The position numbers were made by a program, and so were the translations under genes. Below the pieces are notes generated by a model. It worked only from the letters and a program-made list of their open reading frames with translations. It was not told where the DNA came from and made no database searches. From Bagarius yarrelli (taxonomy: Eukaryota; Chordata; Actinopteri; Siluriformes; Sisoridae): 64,000 bases of DNA. The stretch spans positions 10,372,763 to 10,436,762 of the forward strand of contig VCAZ01000008.1 in NCBI GenBank assembly GCA_005784505.1, read 5' to 3'. Positions 12,205 through 23,900 of the stretch are shown here, one piece after another (within the stretch, counting starts at the first letter, position 1; each line of letters starts with the position of its first letter).

Positions 12205-12625
12205 CGTTTTTTCCCCCCAGCCTGTCGCTTTGCAGCAAGATTTCAGCCCTGACAAGTTACCTAGCAGATCTGGGAATCCACTCAGGAACGCTGCTACAGC
12301 GGCTCACGCTAGCACACCGGAGCAGGCAAGCGCTAACAATAGCTCGCTAAGTGACACGGAGTGAAAGACGCATTCATTAAAAAAGGGCCGAGGAGAATGA
12401 ATCACCACAAACCAGCGGTGCTAAAATCAGCCGCTGAGGCCGGGATCGCATTATAGCGCGTATAACACATTACGCAGGAAGCCCGGCGAGCTGTTTACTA
12501 GTTTACATTACATTTATTCAGTGATTGGGTGCTTTCATTTACAGAATACAAACACAGAGCTGGCGCAAGGGCATCTTGGTGCCAAACATGTAACAAAACT
12601 AAGTTTTTGTGAAAGTTTTTCGAAG

Positions 12626-12627
<2 letters not shown>

Positions 12628-12669
<42 letters not shown>
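12628..12669. repeat. (AC)n microsatellite
   Basis: About 21 AC units. Confidence 0.95.
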
Positions 12670-12670
<1 letters not shown>

Positions 12671-13363
12671 CAGCAGATTCCTCAACAAGGAAAACGTCAG
12701 AGGTTAGCATTGTAGCTTTACATCTTTAGCGTTATTGCTTTTATAGTATATAGAAATGTCAATTTTACAATTTTACCCCCCTAAATATAAAAGATCTCTA
12801 ATTGATTGCTTTACATGTCAGTAGGACACCCTATTAACTGATAAAATATTCTATCTAGTCCAGACTTTTGCAAAGTTATGCTACATCAGTTATCTTAGAA
12901 AGCTAACACCTGGAATAGATTGAGACCAGTTGCTGCTTTTTGATACGAGTGAAAGTTTATATATTTATTCGTTTCAGCTGTTATTTTCTTTAAATAAGCA
13001 GGTTTTTACTCTGTGGTTGGGATGGAGATTTTGTGTAACTGGCAGCACTGAATACAAAAACATCTGAAAATTTGCTGCTAGCAGTATCGTTAGCACTTAG
13101 CTAGCAACGCGGCAGCAAACCCGTACAAGAAAACCTGCAAGTCATACAAAAAAAAAAATAGGAAATGTACCTAAAAAATACAGATATTGGCGAGTACCGG
13201 AAAAAAAGGGTCTGTAGTCGTACTTGGTTTACAAAAAAATGGTATCGGTGCATCCTGACTTTTAACTAACGTGTGTGAGAGACGAGCACCTAAGGGCTGT
13301 AATAGAGGAGATAACAGAACAGCAGAGTGTTTTCAAGTGTATCTCATGCAGCCATTCGATTAA

Positions 13364-13366
<3 letters not shown>

Positions 13367-13400
<34 letters not shown>
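13367..13400. repeat. (AC)n microsatellite
   Basis: About 17 AC units. Confidence 0.95.
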
Positions 13401-13403
<3 letters not shown>

Positions 13404-13439
13404 GTCCTCATGTGATTTAATGTTTTAATCAAATAAAGA

Positions 13440-13585
13440 ACCAAAAAACAAGCAATTTTATTTTTTGAAGCCGAAAACATGACCTTTTAAAAAAATCAAT
13501 GTCTGATTTTGTTTGTTTCTGGTTTACACACTAACCCAAACACACACCTGCCACCAAAAAGAGAGTGACATCTGACTGCTAGCTT
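13440..13585 (+). repeat. Local duplicated block A, copy 1
   Basis: From AAGCAATTTTATTTTTTGAA to CTGACTGCTAGCTTGTTTTA this ~145-bp block recurs at 14570-14718 with few changes. Confidence 0.9.
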
Positions 13586-14489
13586 GTTTTAATTTCCTGC
13601 TAATAAAACGGTAATAAAAATAATAATAGCACAGGGGACCAGACAGGTTAATGCTAAATGTCGATGTCTTACTTTATGCTCAGTAGCAACAGTGTGTGTG
13701 TGTGTGCTTGTGAGTGTGTGAGTTTTTTAGCACAGCATTATGCTAGCATGCGTATGTGCCTGACATTTGATAGTGCTAAATGATTCAGTAGTGTAATATC
13801 AGTGCAGAGATTTTAACAGGCAGCTTTGAAAACCTGGACTTTACTAAATTAAGACCAGTTTATCACAGGGATTTGCAGGCAACATTGACCGATATTGATT
13901 TTTCTTGCAACCAATCCCGGTGTTTATGTAACCGATGACTGATATATTTTATTATTATAAACCAATTTATTGTTTTACTTCTGTTTTCCACCTGATTTTA
14001 ACCACAGCACTAAACTAAAGAAGCATTTTAATTCTAACACTGTCAATACGGGATTTTACTTCCTCACAACAAACAGAATAACATTTATTTTTACATCAAT
14101 ATAAATGGAGAAATCTAAACCTTACAGTTATGAAAAACACAAATTTGTACACTAGGTTTGCTAGTTTAGTGAGATTTAATCTTCCCTATTGGACAGAACT
14201 CAGTTGATGAAGTATGTCACCTTACGTGGATGTCCCTAGTATTAAATAGGTTAAATGAATCAAATGGACAATTAATAGAATAACAATGTGACATTGTGAG
14301 GTGTTTCATTAGATTAGAATAACTTTCCATCGACGTGGAGAGACTCTTTCTTCCTGGTTATAAGGCGAGAGAAAAGTGTTTATACTTCCAGTTTGGGAAA
14401 ACTATCTTTAAACTCGTTGGACTTGCCATCGGTCTGACTCCTGTAGTACGTCCTTTTACAACGGTCGTGACGTTCATAATAACTTATTG

Positions 14490-14566
14490 TAGAACATTGC
14501 ATACGGACGGTGCTGTTGACTGTGCATGCTTATGTGTGAACACCTGCGCTGCTTGGATGTAAATGT
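14490..14566 (+). repeat. Local duplicated block B, copy 1
   Basis: The ~72-bp block with TTGCATACGGACGGTGCTGT and CCTGCGCTGCTTGGATGTAA recurs nearly unchanged at 14735-14805. Confidence 0.92.
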
Positions 14567-14569
14567 AAA

Positions 14570-14718
14570 CACAAGCAATTTTATTTTTTGAAGCCAGAAA
14601 CATGACCTTTTAAAAAAAATCAATGTCTGATTTTGTTTGTTTCTGGTTTACACACTAACCTGAACGCACACCTGCCACCAAAAAGAGAGTGACATCTGAC
14701 TGCTAGCTTGTTTTAATT
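14570..14718 (+). repeat. Local duplicated block A, copy 2
   Basis: Second copy of the 13440-13585 block. It lies between the two B copies, giving the order A ... B-A-B. Confidence 0.9.
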
Positions 14719-14734
14719 TTACGTAAATGTAGGA

Positions 14735-14805
14735 AATTGCATACGGACGGTGCTGTTGACTGTGCATGCTTATGTGTGAACACCTGCGCTGCTTGGATGT
14801 AAGTG
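14735..14805 (+). repeat. Local duplicated block B, copy 2
   Basis: Second copy of 14490-14566. The short frame through these copies (14335-14562) contains no recognisable domain. Confidence 0.92.
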
Positions 14806-14842
14806 TACCTAAGCCAATCACAACACACACGCATCAATCATT

Positions 14843-15030
14843 ATTTACATTTACGGCATGTGGCAGACGTTCCTATCCAGAGCGACTTACATTTACCTCT
14901 TTTATACTAAGCAATTGGGAGTTAAGGGTCTTGCTAAGAGGCCCAGCTGTGGGTGAACTCGATGATGCTGGAAATTGAACCTCGATCTTTCAAATAGAAG
15001 TCCAACATTGCGCTACCACTTCCCCCCTCA
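14843..15030 (-). mobile_element. tRNA-derived SINE (family A), full length
   Basis: In reverse this reads: head with A-box-like GTGGTAGC-type sequence, B-box-like GGTTCAATTTCC, body AAGACCCTTAACTCCCAATT, tail GTAAGTCGCTCTGGATAGGA then CTGCCACATGCCGTAAATGT. The same family recurs more than a dozen times in the window in both orientations and at different degrees of decay. It is the most frequent dispersed element here. Confidence 0.75.
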
Positions 15031-15364
15031 TCAGTTACATGTCTTGTCCCACCCCACACACACCAGAGAGTTTACTGAAGTGAAAACCGCTTCAGTGAGT
15101 TCGGTTATAGTAACGCTGCATTTTTATTTTTTTATCAGTAAATTTAACGACATTGTAACAGCACAAAGAGTCATTTATTTGTTTAAGAGATACTTAAAGA
15201 AGTAACGCCTTTAGTAACACCGTTTATTCATAATGCCGTTATTTTCATCACTGGTAACAACCGATTTACCCCCAAATTGCAAACAGCCAAAGAAAGTTTT
15301 TTTTTTAATAAAATGGGCAAAAAATCCCAGTTTTCGGGGTCTAAACCTAAGCATGTCATTACGT

Positions 15365-15562
15365 TAATAACATTTACGGTATTTAGCAAATGTCCTTTCC
15401 CAGAGCGACTTACATTCATCTCTTTTAAACAACCAAACAATTGGATGTTAAGGAGTCTAGGGACCCACTGGTACCACTGGTAGTTGGTGGTGCTGGGAAT
15501 CGAACCCTGATCTTCCAATTAGCAGTCCAACACCTTAACCATTAAGCTACCACTTCCCTCCG
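15365..15562 (-). mobile_element. tRNA-derived SINE (family A)
   Basis: Full-length family A copy in reverse: tail at CATTTACGGTATTTAGCAAA, B-box complement GGAATCGAACCC at 15498-15509 and head complement at CTACCACTTCCC. Confidence 0.75.
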
Positions 15563-16408
15563 ATGGTAATAGTGAATGTATTGTTACAATTATACTTATA
15601 ACAAGCAGAATTTTTGTCATTTTCCTTTATTTCTGTCCTCTTGTAGTTTTTGCTCCTCTTGCTGTGGAAGGGGTTCGATTTTCTTTCACTGACAGATCAG
15701 AGTTGTCAAGCTCATCTTGACAGATGAAACAAAATTCCCTATTTTATACACAGAAAAAACAGCGAACGATTACTGACCAATCACAGACCCTGACTTATGG
15801 TGTGTCGTGAATGGTTTCATTCCTCTCATAATGGCTGTTTATCAATCGCTAATTAAAGAATGACACAACATGCATAATATTTAATTTACTCCTTGATAGC
15901 AGTAGAACATTCCATTGTTTACAAAGAGAACCTGATGTCATGTTAAACAAAGATGAGGAGTCGTTAAACAGGATTTTAGGAATGGGATGTAAGGAAGAAA
16001 TGTGGCTGTGAGAGAAAAATGTGCTTATCAACACTCACAAAGACACAAGCTGTTATATATATCAGGGCAATGTTGGCATAAACAAGTACAGAAATGCCAT
16101 GTACTGCCAAACACACACACACACACACAAGCTTGATTGCACTCCGACTCAGGCTGCACTAAAACCCCCCCGCAGGGTGCCATATGTGAAAGGTGTTAAG
16201 ACAGACAGAAGCCAAAACAATATCACTTCACCAACAAATCCGTCTCCTTTTAACCTCCCTCAGCTTTATTTTATCTTTATTTTACTCTGTCTCATTTAAG
16301 TCTCATTACCGAACCCTTACACTGCTTAGATTTGCGCTAATCCTGGAAGTTTGAATGTTGCGCTTGTCGATATCAATTTGTTTACTTTACTGAGAATAAA
16401 TTTAAAGG

Positions 16409-16972
16409 TAAAGCTGGACCGATAATCAGTTTTAACGATATTATCCTCGATATTTCAACCCTTTTTATTATCGGATATATTTTGCGATATCGGATGCACC
16501 ATCGTCTTGTGGCCATTTGGAGAATTACAGCACTACCTTGTATTGAGAGACGAGTTCTCATAGAAAACAACTTATTTTGCTTTAATTAATACACATAATT
16601 TAACATAAGCAAGTAATGCACAAAGAGTTATGCTTAAATGGGACACCAAACCCACTAAAGTAGTAAAACTTTTTATTAATTAAAATGTGTTATACATTTT
16701 TGAATGTTTTTTATTAGTTACCTGTTTTACCTTTAATGACCTTATCAACGCTTTTATTTTACAAAGAATTGTAATTGTAATTCATATTGGTAAAATGATT
16801 TTCTTTTTATGTAGGGATTGAATTCATCATTATTTCTATCATTTAAATCCTGTTGATCTTATTGGGTGAAAAAAAGAAGTAAAACGCCAAAATAAATATC
16901 AGTTCTGTATATCGAAAATCAGTATCGGTATCAGTTTGCAATAAATAAAAAATTGTTATTGGCCGACCTCTA
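16409..16972. mobile_element. hAT-like non-autonomous DNA element
   Basis: The left end TAAAGCTGGACCGATAATC pairs with the reverse complement of the right end (TAGAGGTCGGCCAATAACA) as imperfect ~19-bp terminal inverted repeats. Inside each end, TATCGG-type motifs recur (TTATCGGATATA at the left, AGTATCGGTATCAG at the right). This TAGAGGTCGRCCGAT terminus is known from hAT-like vertebrate elements. No transposase remains in the 564 bp, and no 8-bp target duplication is clear, so flanks or ends have mutated. Confidence 0.65.
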
Positions 16973-17081
16973 ATTGAATGCAGCCATCTTACACCTGCTT
17001 CTGCTGAGTGAACAGATTCCTTACGACATTCCAGACTAAGTAGCTAGACTGATAGCCAACTAACGCAATTTTTGCGATAAG

Positions 17082-17371
17082 GTGGATTTTAAACTAAAAT
17101 GCTTTCGCCCTCAGGAAATCGAAGTTAATCGCAAAATGCTTTTGAAGAAGAGGTCCAGTGAAAGGTTTAGTGTTTCGTGTTTCATGTTTATATTATGTTT
17201 ATGTTTCGAAGTTATGTTTCTGTTCATGCTTTTGTTTACTTCCTGTCTTGTTCTTTGTCATGTGATCTTTGTTCCTCATGTGTTCATGTATCTTGTTCTC
17301 ATTGGTTGGTTAATGTATATATAAGCCCTTTTGTTGCATTGTGTGTTGTGGGTTATTGGAAATGGGGCGTA
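17082..17371 (+). repeat. Dispersed repeat, left part (split by a SINE)
   Basis: TTCATGTTT/TATGTTTCG-rich sequence with CATTGGTTGGTTAATGTATA. It appears to continue after the inserted SINE at 17552-17700 (CACGTAACACCGTGATG ... TCATAAACCACTCTCGCCTC). The frames here are repeat-derived. The family was not named. Confidence 0.45.
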
Positions 17372-17551
17372 ATTGGGAAGTGGCTCAGTGGTTAAGGTGT
17401 TGGACTAACAATTGGAAGACCCAACCCCACCAAGCTACGACTGATGGGTCCCTGAGCAAGGCTCTTAACCCCCAATTGCTCAGATGTATAAATGAGATAA
17501 ATGTAAGTCTCTCTGGATAGGGACGTCTGCCAAATGCTAAGAATGTAAATG
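17372..17551 (+). mobile_element. tRNA-derived SINE (family A), nested
   Basis: Sense copy: GTGGCTCAGTGGTTAAG (A box), GGTCCCTGAGCAAGGCTCTT body, TCTGGATAGGGACGTCTGCC and GAATGTAAATG tail. It interrupts the dispersed repeat on either side, so it inserted later. Confidence 0.75.
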
Positions 17552-17949
17552 TCCACGTAACACCGTGATGACTCTGTCGATGTTTATGTTAGCGTTCATG
17601 TCAAGTTTAGTTTATGTTTATTGGTTTGTCACTTTTGTTTAATTAACTGCACCTTGGGTCATAAACCACTCTCGCCTCAGTGAAGTTCGTTACATCCAGA
17701 TAGATTTAAAGCTCATTTCTATCCACGGCATCAGTAACACTAATAGCTTTTAGCATGTCATTAATTTTATGATTTTAAATTCAACATGACTGTTTTTATT
17801 GTTAGCTAAAAGTAAAGTTATTGATGAAGATTTTTCACATTGATGTGTGATTGCAGGTAGATGTTGATTGGAGGTAGATGTCGATTTCAGTTTAGAATCT
17901 TTCTTGTATTCCTGATTTCTTGAAGCTGTATGTTATTTTTTTATCAGTG

Positions 17950-18300
17950 GATCTAATCAAATTCTATTCTGGGTAACGAATCCGTCAGCATGACTGTCCT
18001 TTTCTCCATCAGCCCGTCATCCGTTTCCCCGCCTTCCCTGATGCCCTAAAGGCTTTTCTAATGCGAGCTGACATTTAGTCGCATCCTTGCAACAAACATC
18101 TATCTACGAGCGAGCGTTTGCCTCTAAAGAGTCTCCAAAACAACAGTTAACCTGTAATAACCCCACATCCTTCAGAAGCAATTCTCCTCAGGCCAAAAGG
18201 TCATAGTGGCATTAAAGGCTTTTCTCTCGAGACAAAAATTGTGGTGCACCTAAAGGTTTTATAGGCTTTAATCTATTATTAGACATGCGGCTAAAACAGA
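17950..18300. other. Unique intronic block, conserved-element candidate
   Basis: A non-repetitive, balanced-composition block inside an otherwise repeat-laden intron. It contains no open frame with splice sites. It could be a conserved non-coding element of intron 1; this is inference from composition only. Confidence 0.25.
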
Positions 18301-18578
18301 TCATAACAGATGCTAATCGTCTTGTTGTGCTTTATTATTATATTATGCGATTGTTTTCAATAACAAAGAAAAACCCGGCAGTTGTTTATCTGTAAGATTC
18401 CATGATTAGCAAACAACTATAATTACTGTAGATATTAATCTAAAGAACATGCTAAAAGTTTGAAGCCAGCTAATTACATAGTGCTAGAGATCTAAATTTC
18501 AGCAATTAGCTTTAAGCTAAATTAGCCATAGGACAATTTCCAGACTAAAATTCTAAAATATCCTAAAGAATTTGATTA

Positions 18579-18875
18579 TTTATTCATTCATCTTCTATAC
18601 CTGCTAATTCCCTGATTTGGGCTCACAGGGATCTGCTGGAGTCTCTGAAAGGGCAAAAGGCAGGATCCATCACAGGGCCACACACACACACTCACTCCTA
18701 TGGACAATTTAGAATCACAATCAATCTAACATACATGTTTTTGGACTGTGGAAGGAATCTGGAGTACCTGGAGTAAACCCACACAAGCATGGAGAGAGAA
18801 TGCAAACTCCACACAGAATGACCTTCTTGCTTTGAAGAAACAGTGGTAACCCCTAAGCCACCGTGCTGCCCAGAA
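18579..18875 (-). mobile_element. V-SINE (DANA/HE1-like)
   Basis: In reverse: head GGGCAGCACGGTGGCTTAGG, body with GAGTTTGCATTCTCTC and a CAGTCCAAAAACATGTATGT core, then CCCTGTGATGGATCCTGCC, CCAGCAGATCCCTGTGAGCC and a (GAAT)n tail. These are hallmarks of vertebrate V-SINEs. Other copies: 26440-26565, 55141-55485, 58436-58727, 60168-60482, 62893-63210. Confidence 0.8.
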
Positions 18876-18935
18876 TTTGATCAATTGTATGTTTTTAGCA
18901 ACTCAATCTTATTAGTCTCGTATAACCAGGCCAGA

Positions 18936-19087
18936 TTTGCAGCATTTGGCAGACGCCCTTTTCCAGAGCAATTTACAGAGCAATCAGGGGTTAAGAGCCT
19001 TCCTCAGGGGCCCAGCAGTGGTGGCTTGGTGGTGCTGGGTCTTTCTGGTATCAGTCCAACACCTTAACCACTAAGCCACCACTTTGC
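18936..19087 (-). mobile_element. tRNA-derived SINE (family A)
   Basis: Reverse copy with AGCATTTGGCAGACGCCCTT (tail) to CTAAGCCACCACTTTG (head), internally shortened. Confidence 0.7.
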
Positions 19088-19904
19088 CAGATAATATTTG
19101 GACTCCACAGCAGCTTCTATCAACCAGCAGGGGTGTAATTTACTAAAGTATGTTCAGAATGGTTACATCATCACATGGGCGTGGTTTGTATTTATTTACC
19201 TGCTTATATGTGTGGTGGGAGGAAAACAGTGTCAAGCACTGGTATACTTTTTTTGTCGGTTTCCATATGGTTTCAGTTTTAATGAACTTTTGATTATTTT
19301 TATTTGTGACATGCTTAGTTTTGTAACGGAATGTCAGAGATACAAATCAGTTGAATCCAGATGGGTGGAGAACGTATAGGAGGTAAATGGGTATGAAGGG
19401 AGCGAAAATAGAGGAGGTCCACAGAGCCAGGGAAGAGCCAGAACTTGGACAACGTGTTTGGAATTAGTGAAAGTAGTGAGTCTAGCATGTCTTGGTTTGA
19501 GACCAGACAGTGACTATTTCCAAGGGAAGTGAGTGAGTGCAGAGTGATTAGTGAAGGACTTATTAGGTGCTCTTAAGTAGAACTCTGGGAATTGTGTGAA
19601 TAGTGTGGTAGTGGGTTTGGGTGAGGAGATGGATGTTACCATGACAAGTTTAGTTTAGTGCTTAATTTGAAATAAACGTTTGTTTAAAAGTGGAAGTTGA
19701 ATGTTATATTATTTAGATTTTATCCCCACACACAAAACACTAATGGTGAACATTTCTGATTTTATACAATGCTTCTCTTAAGTCTTGTCATTTGGTCTGT
19801 ATTAAACATTAAAGAAGGTAAGCCATAGCCTATAATTCTTTTTTGCTAGAATTTATTATTATAATCAACTTAATTATTTCCTGGATTTTGTATCACTATA
19901 GTCC

Positions 19905-20255
19905 TTAATGTAACAGGAAGTAGATTCAGAACACTCCGTTAGAATCAAACAGATCACTTTTATTCCAGAGATAAACACAAAGCAGTAGAGACACAAAGCA
20001 AACTTATGAAGGGAGAATCTAAACAAACACAGGATTACCCAGAACACCAGGCGTACACACAGTTACTCCAGAAATAACTGTTACTCACAGCAGCGTGAGG
20101 GAGTCTGAAAGTCTTGAGAAGTCAGTTGAACCTGAGAACGCAGGAAACACGAGATGGATTCCTCTTAGCTGAGACCAGACCCTAAACTGAGGGGAGTGAG
20201 TGACCTAAATACTGTGATTGAGTGATTCGGGGATGAGGTGCAGGTGTGTGTAATC
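19905..20255 (-). repeat. Dispersed repeat, family not named
   Basis: Starts AGGAAGTAGATTCAGAACAC, rich in ACAAAGC and AACACA words, ends near GGTGCAGGTGTGTGTAATCA. Style and words resemble the segment at 61240-61610. Both look like reversed copies of long teleost dispersed repeats, but no termini were defined. Confidence 0.35.
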
Positions 20256-20256
20256 A

Positions 20257-20340
20257 TTTACATTTACAGCGTTTGGCGGACGTCCTTATCCAGAGCGACT
20301 TACGTATAAAAGAGATAAATGTAAGTTGCTCTGGATAAGA
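20257..20340. repeat. Head-to-head SINE-A tail fragments
   Basis: A reverse tail fragment (ACATTTACAGCGTTTGGCGG to GAGCGACTTACG) is followed at once by a sense fragment (AAGAGATAAATGTAAGTTGC, TCTGGATAAG). The result is a small inverted repeat made of two pieces of the same SINE end. Confidence 0.7.
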
Positions 20341-21162
20341 AAAAAAGAAATTTTTTTTATCGAAAAAAAAATTAAAATTCCCTGTTTTGTGTCCCTCTCA
20401 ATTCTCAACCCAAAGTTACACCTTTGTCTGACTGACATTCACAGCAACCAATCACAGTTTGTTTTTTGTTGTTTTTTAGCGCTGTGTTTAAAGTCCTAGC
20501 AAAACAGGCCAGGGCGCAACCAGAGATCGCTAAAATTAATAGTAATTTTATTTGGCAACCAACAGAATATAAAAAAATACAAAAATGAGAAGAAGAAGGA
20601 GCAAAAAATATATTATATATTAAAAATAAAATAAAATAACAAAATAAAAAATATAAAAAAAAAATAAAAATATATGTATTTTTAAATAAAATCCTTCTAC
20701 ATTTGTTCTAATGTAACAACAGAAACAAACTATTGTGTCATACACACTCGGTATAATTAATATCATCATAATGTGAGTGTTTAATTCATTAATTAATTCC
20801 TTTGTCAATTCTTTCAACTTCCTATTGCAATAACTTAAGGAAATAACTACCATGTCTGTTAATAACTTTTACATTAAATTAACAGTAGTTTATTACATGT
20901 AACTGATCAAATCCCATTTGTCGTTTTCTGCCCCGGTGCATGCTGGGTATCAGCTCTCTAACAGTGTTAGCCGCCTTCACATCTCTATTTTGCTATCTTG
21001 AGTAAACACGTTGAGTGTGTGCACATAAAAGAGCTCCGGCTCAGTGTGTGTTCTCTATACGGCTGTTAGAGCTCGGTTTTAATGCCATGCCACCTCAGGT
21101 TTGTTATCTTTGAAGATGAAAGGTTGGACAGTATAAATCAGAGTGCTGCAGGGATAAAATGT

Positions 21163-21189
21163 ACACACACACACACACACACACACACT
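21163..21189. repeat. (AC)n microsatellite
   Basis: About 13 AC units. Confidence 0.95.
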
Positions 21190-21514
21190 GACCCTCAATG
21201 ACTCCAGGTCATAGTTTTTGCCTCTAACCAGAGACTAGTTATTATGGGCTAATTTCGAAGCTATTTAAATATAATTCATTATGATGTGCTTGTTGGCTGA
21301 AATATTTCTCAATGGTTTCTATAGGACTATGCATGGTTACTGTTGCTATGCAGGAAACAATGTTGCTGCTGTGCTTTAAGCCAATCAGCAGAGCCGAGAG
21401 AACGTCAGTACTGATACGCTAATCTATATGACACTGAATAAGCCACAGATCCGAGTGGAGATGAGAAAAATCGGCATTCATGCACACTGCTGCTGTCTGG
21501 GCTGGAACCAATTC

Positions 21515-22150
21515 CAGTAAAGAAGGCGTGGCCTCTATGGCTGTCAATCACAGTAAAGGAGGTGTGGCCTCTTTATTTATCAGTCTCTGTAAGGGAGGCG
21601 TGGCCTCTGTCTGTCAGTCTTAATAAAGGAGGTGTGGCCCATGTGTCTATCTGCCTTAGTAAAGAAGGCGTGTTCTCTGTGACTGTCAATCACAGTAAAA
21701 GAATACTGACCTCTGTATCCATCAGTCCCTGTAAAGGAGGCGTGGCCTCTGTCTGTCAGTCTTAATAAAGGAGGTGGGGGCCATGTGTTTGTCTGCCTTA
21801 ATAAAGGAGGTGTGGTCTCTGTATCTGTCAGTCACAGTGAAGGAGGCGTGGCCTTTGTATCAGTCAGTCCCAGTGAAGCACAGCCGTTAAAATACAATTA
21901 TATCATAAAGAATATTTAATTATAAAGATACTTTTATATTATTGTGTACACAAAAGTCATAGTCTGTAGGTCCAACCGCTGGAAATCACATGATTACATT
22001 TATTTCAAACTGCACTAATAAAATTTTTAGTATAAAAAACTTTTTTTCAGTCTGTAGCTTTCATATTTTTGTCTCTGTCTCTTTCTCTCTCTCTCTCCCT
22101 ATCTCTCCCTCCCTCTTTCTCTCTCCCCGCCTCTCCCTCTATATCTATTT
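21515..22150 (+). repeat. Composite element: 36-bp minisatellite + tail, copy 1
   Basis: About ten units of a 36-bp repeat (AGTAAAGGAGGCGTGGCCTC then TGTATCTGTCAGTCAC) occupy 21515-21875. A non-repetitive tail follows (CCCAGTGAAG ... GATACTTTTATATTATTGTG ... CATAGTCTGTAGGTCCAACC ... CACATGATTACATT) and then a TCTC-rich stretch at 22070-22145. The same order of parts is found at 23098-23535. The core GGAGGCGTGGCCTCTGT is shared with the arrays at 1-368 and 1312-1770. Confidence 0.85.
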
Positions 22151-22275
22151 TTTACCTCCGTATGAAACTTTTATTTTAAGTGAAACAGAACAAATCTTTC
22201 TGAGCCTTATATAACCAAGCAGACAGAAATACTGCACCTCTTACACACACTGATCTTTGCGTCACTTTAGGGCAT

Positions 22276-22299
22276 ACATACGCACACACACACACACAC
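22276..22299. repeat. (CA)n microsatellite
   Basis: Short CA run, about 11 units, interrupted. Confidence 0.85.
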
Positions 22300-23035
22300 A
22301 GACAGAGGCATACGTCACACATGCGTTGTATATAGTATAAAATACCTGTGAAAGTCATTCGATCACATTACAACACATTATGTGAAGCATGACATTATAG
22401 ATTCATAATAGATAAACAAATTGTCATTTCTTACCCTGCTGTTGGTTTATTTTACGTCTCTGGGAAACTGACAACTAAAGAAACAACTAAAAACAAGAAA
22501 ATAAAGTAAGAATTTATGCAATGAACACTTAGGATGTGCTGTAATAAAAAAAAAAATCACCTTTTATAATTAATAAAGTTGTTAAGGTCGAATAGCAATA
22601 AAGACATTAGGCAGAATTATGATTATCAGCCTGCCGTTGATTATTTTCCTATAACAGCACTTCCTAAAGTGTTTCTAAACGTAGCCACACACACACCCCT
22701 ACAGAGTCCAGACCTGCAGCACACACTCTTAGCGATGACATTACACGTCACAGCCTCGCAAAGGAAAGGAACTTTAATTAATACTCTGTAAATGTCAGTG
22801 TGCTGTATTCCACGCTACAGCGCATCTCCACTCCACAGCCTGCTAATGCATAATTTTCTAATATTTTAATATAAACAAAATCACACAAGTGCAATCCGAT
22901 ATTATGCAACATGCAAAGTAGTCCTGATACTGCACCGGATTTATATTAATATAAAGACTTATATTCGGTTCATTAATTTGTTGCTTATTTAGGAATACAT
23001 GACATGAAGCAAATAAGCACCATAGTTCACATTAC

Positions 23036-23045
23036 TATCTATCTA

Positions 23046-23080
<35 letters not shown>

Positions 23081-23092
23081 ATATATATATAT
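23036..23092. repeat. (CTAT)n then (AT)n microsatellite
   Basis: About ten CTAT units followed by six AT units, immediately 5' of the second composite element. Confidence 0.93.
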
Positions 23093-23097
23093 TTTAG

Positions 23098-23535
23098 CTG
23101 TGGAGGGGGCGGCCTTTTTCAGTCTTAGTATAGGAGGCGGTGGCCTTTCTTTAGTCATAGTGAAGGAGCTAAGTAAAGGCGGTGTTCTCTGTATCTGTCA
23201 GTCACAGTAAAGGAGGTGTGGCCACTGTGTCTGTCGTCACAGTAAAGGAGGGCGTAGCCTTTGTATCTGTCACTCACAGTAAGGGAGTCCCAGTGAAGAC
23301 TTTATATATATCATATATATATCATAACGAAACTTTTAATTTGTAGATACTTTTATAATTACCTTGTATAAAAGATTTATAGTCTGTAGATACAACCATT
23401 GAATGTCATATGATTAGATTGACTCAAACTGTAATTTTAATTTTTTCCTTACTTTTATTATTATTTTATTTCTCTCTCTCTCTCTCTCTCTCTCGCTCTC
23501 TCTCTCTCTGTCTCTCTCACACACACACACACACA
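23098..23535 (+). repeat. Composite element: 36-bp minisatellite + tail, copy 2
   Basis: Fewer 36-bp units than copy 1 (23098-23295), then the same tail (CCCAGTGAAG, GATACTTTTATAATTACCTT, ATAGTCTGTAGATACAACCA, CATATGATTAGATT) and a (TC)n run at 23471-23518 with CA units. Copy 1 and copy 2 are diverged but collinear. Confidence 0.85.
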
Positions 23536-23784
23536 CCAGCAACCAATTTAAATAGTTAAGAAAAACTGGCAGAAATCACATGTGGACGTTTAAAAAGAAA
23601 AGAACTTGGATAATAGAGGAAACAAAAGAGACCAATTAGGGAGAGAGGATGGGTGATGAGGAGGAGGATGGTGAGGGGGTGAGGATGATGATGATGAAGG
23701 AGAGTTGAAGGAAAAGCCTGGCCGTTGGGAATTGTGGTGCAATGCAGAGAGCAGTGCATTGTCATGGAAACGGGTGTGGGGGAA

Positions 23785-23900
23785 AAGAGAGATAGATAGA
23801 GAGAGAGAAAGAGAGAGAGACAGAGAGAGAGAGAAAGATAGACAGAGAAGGAGGGACCGGGAGAGAGACAGAGAGAGAGACTGAGAGGGAGAGAGATTAC
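23785..23900 (+). repeat. Purine-rich (GA)n tract
   Basis: GAGAGA/GATAGA/GACAGA-rich stretch. The 164-residue reverse frame across it is low-complexity. Confidence 0.85.
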
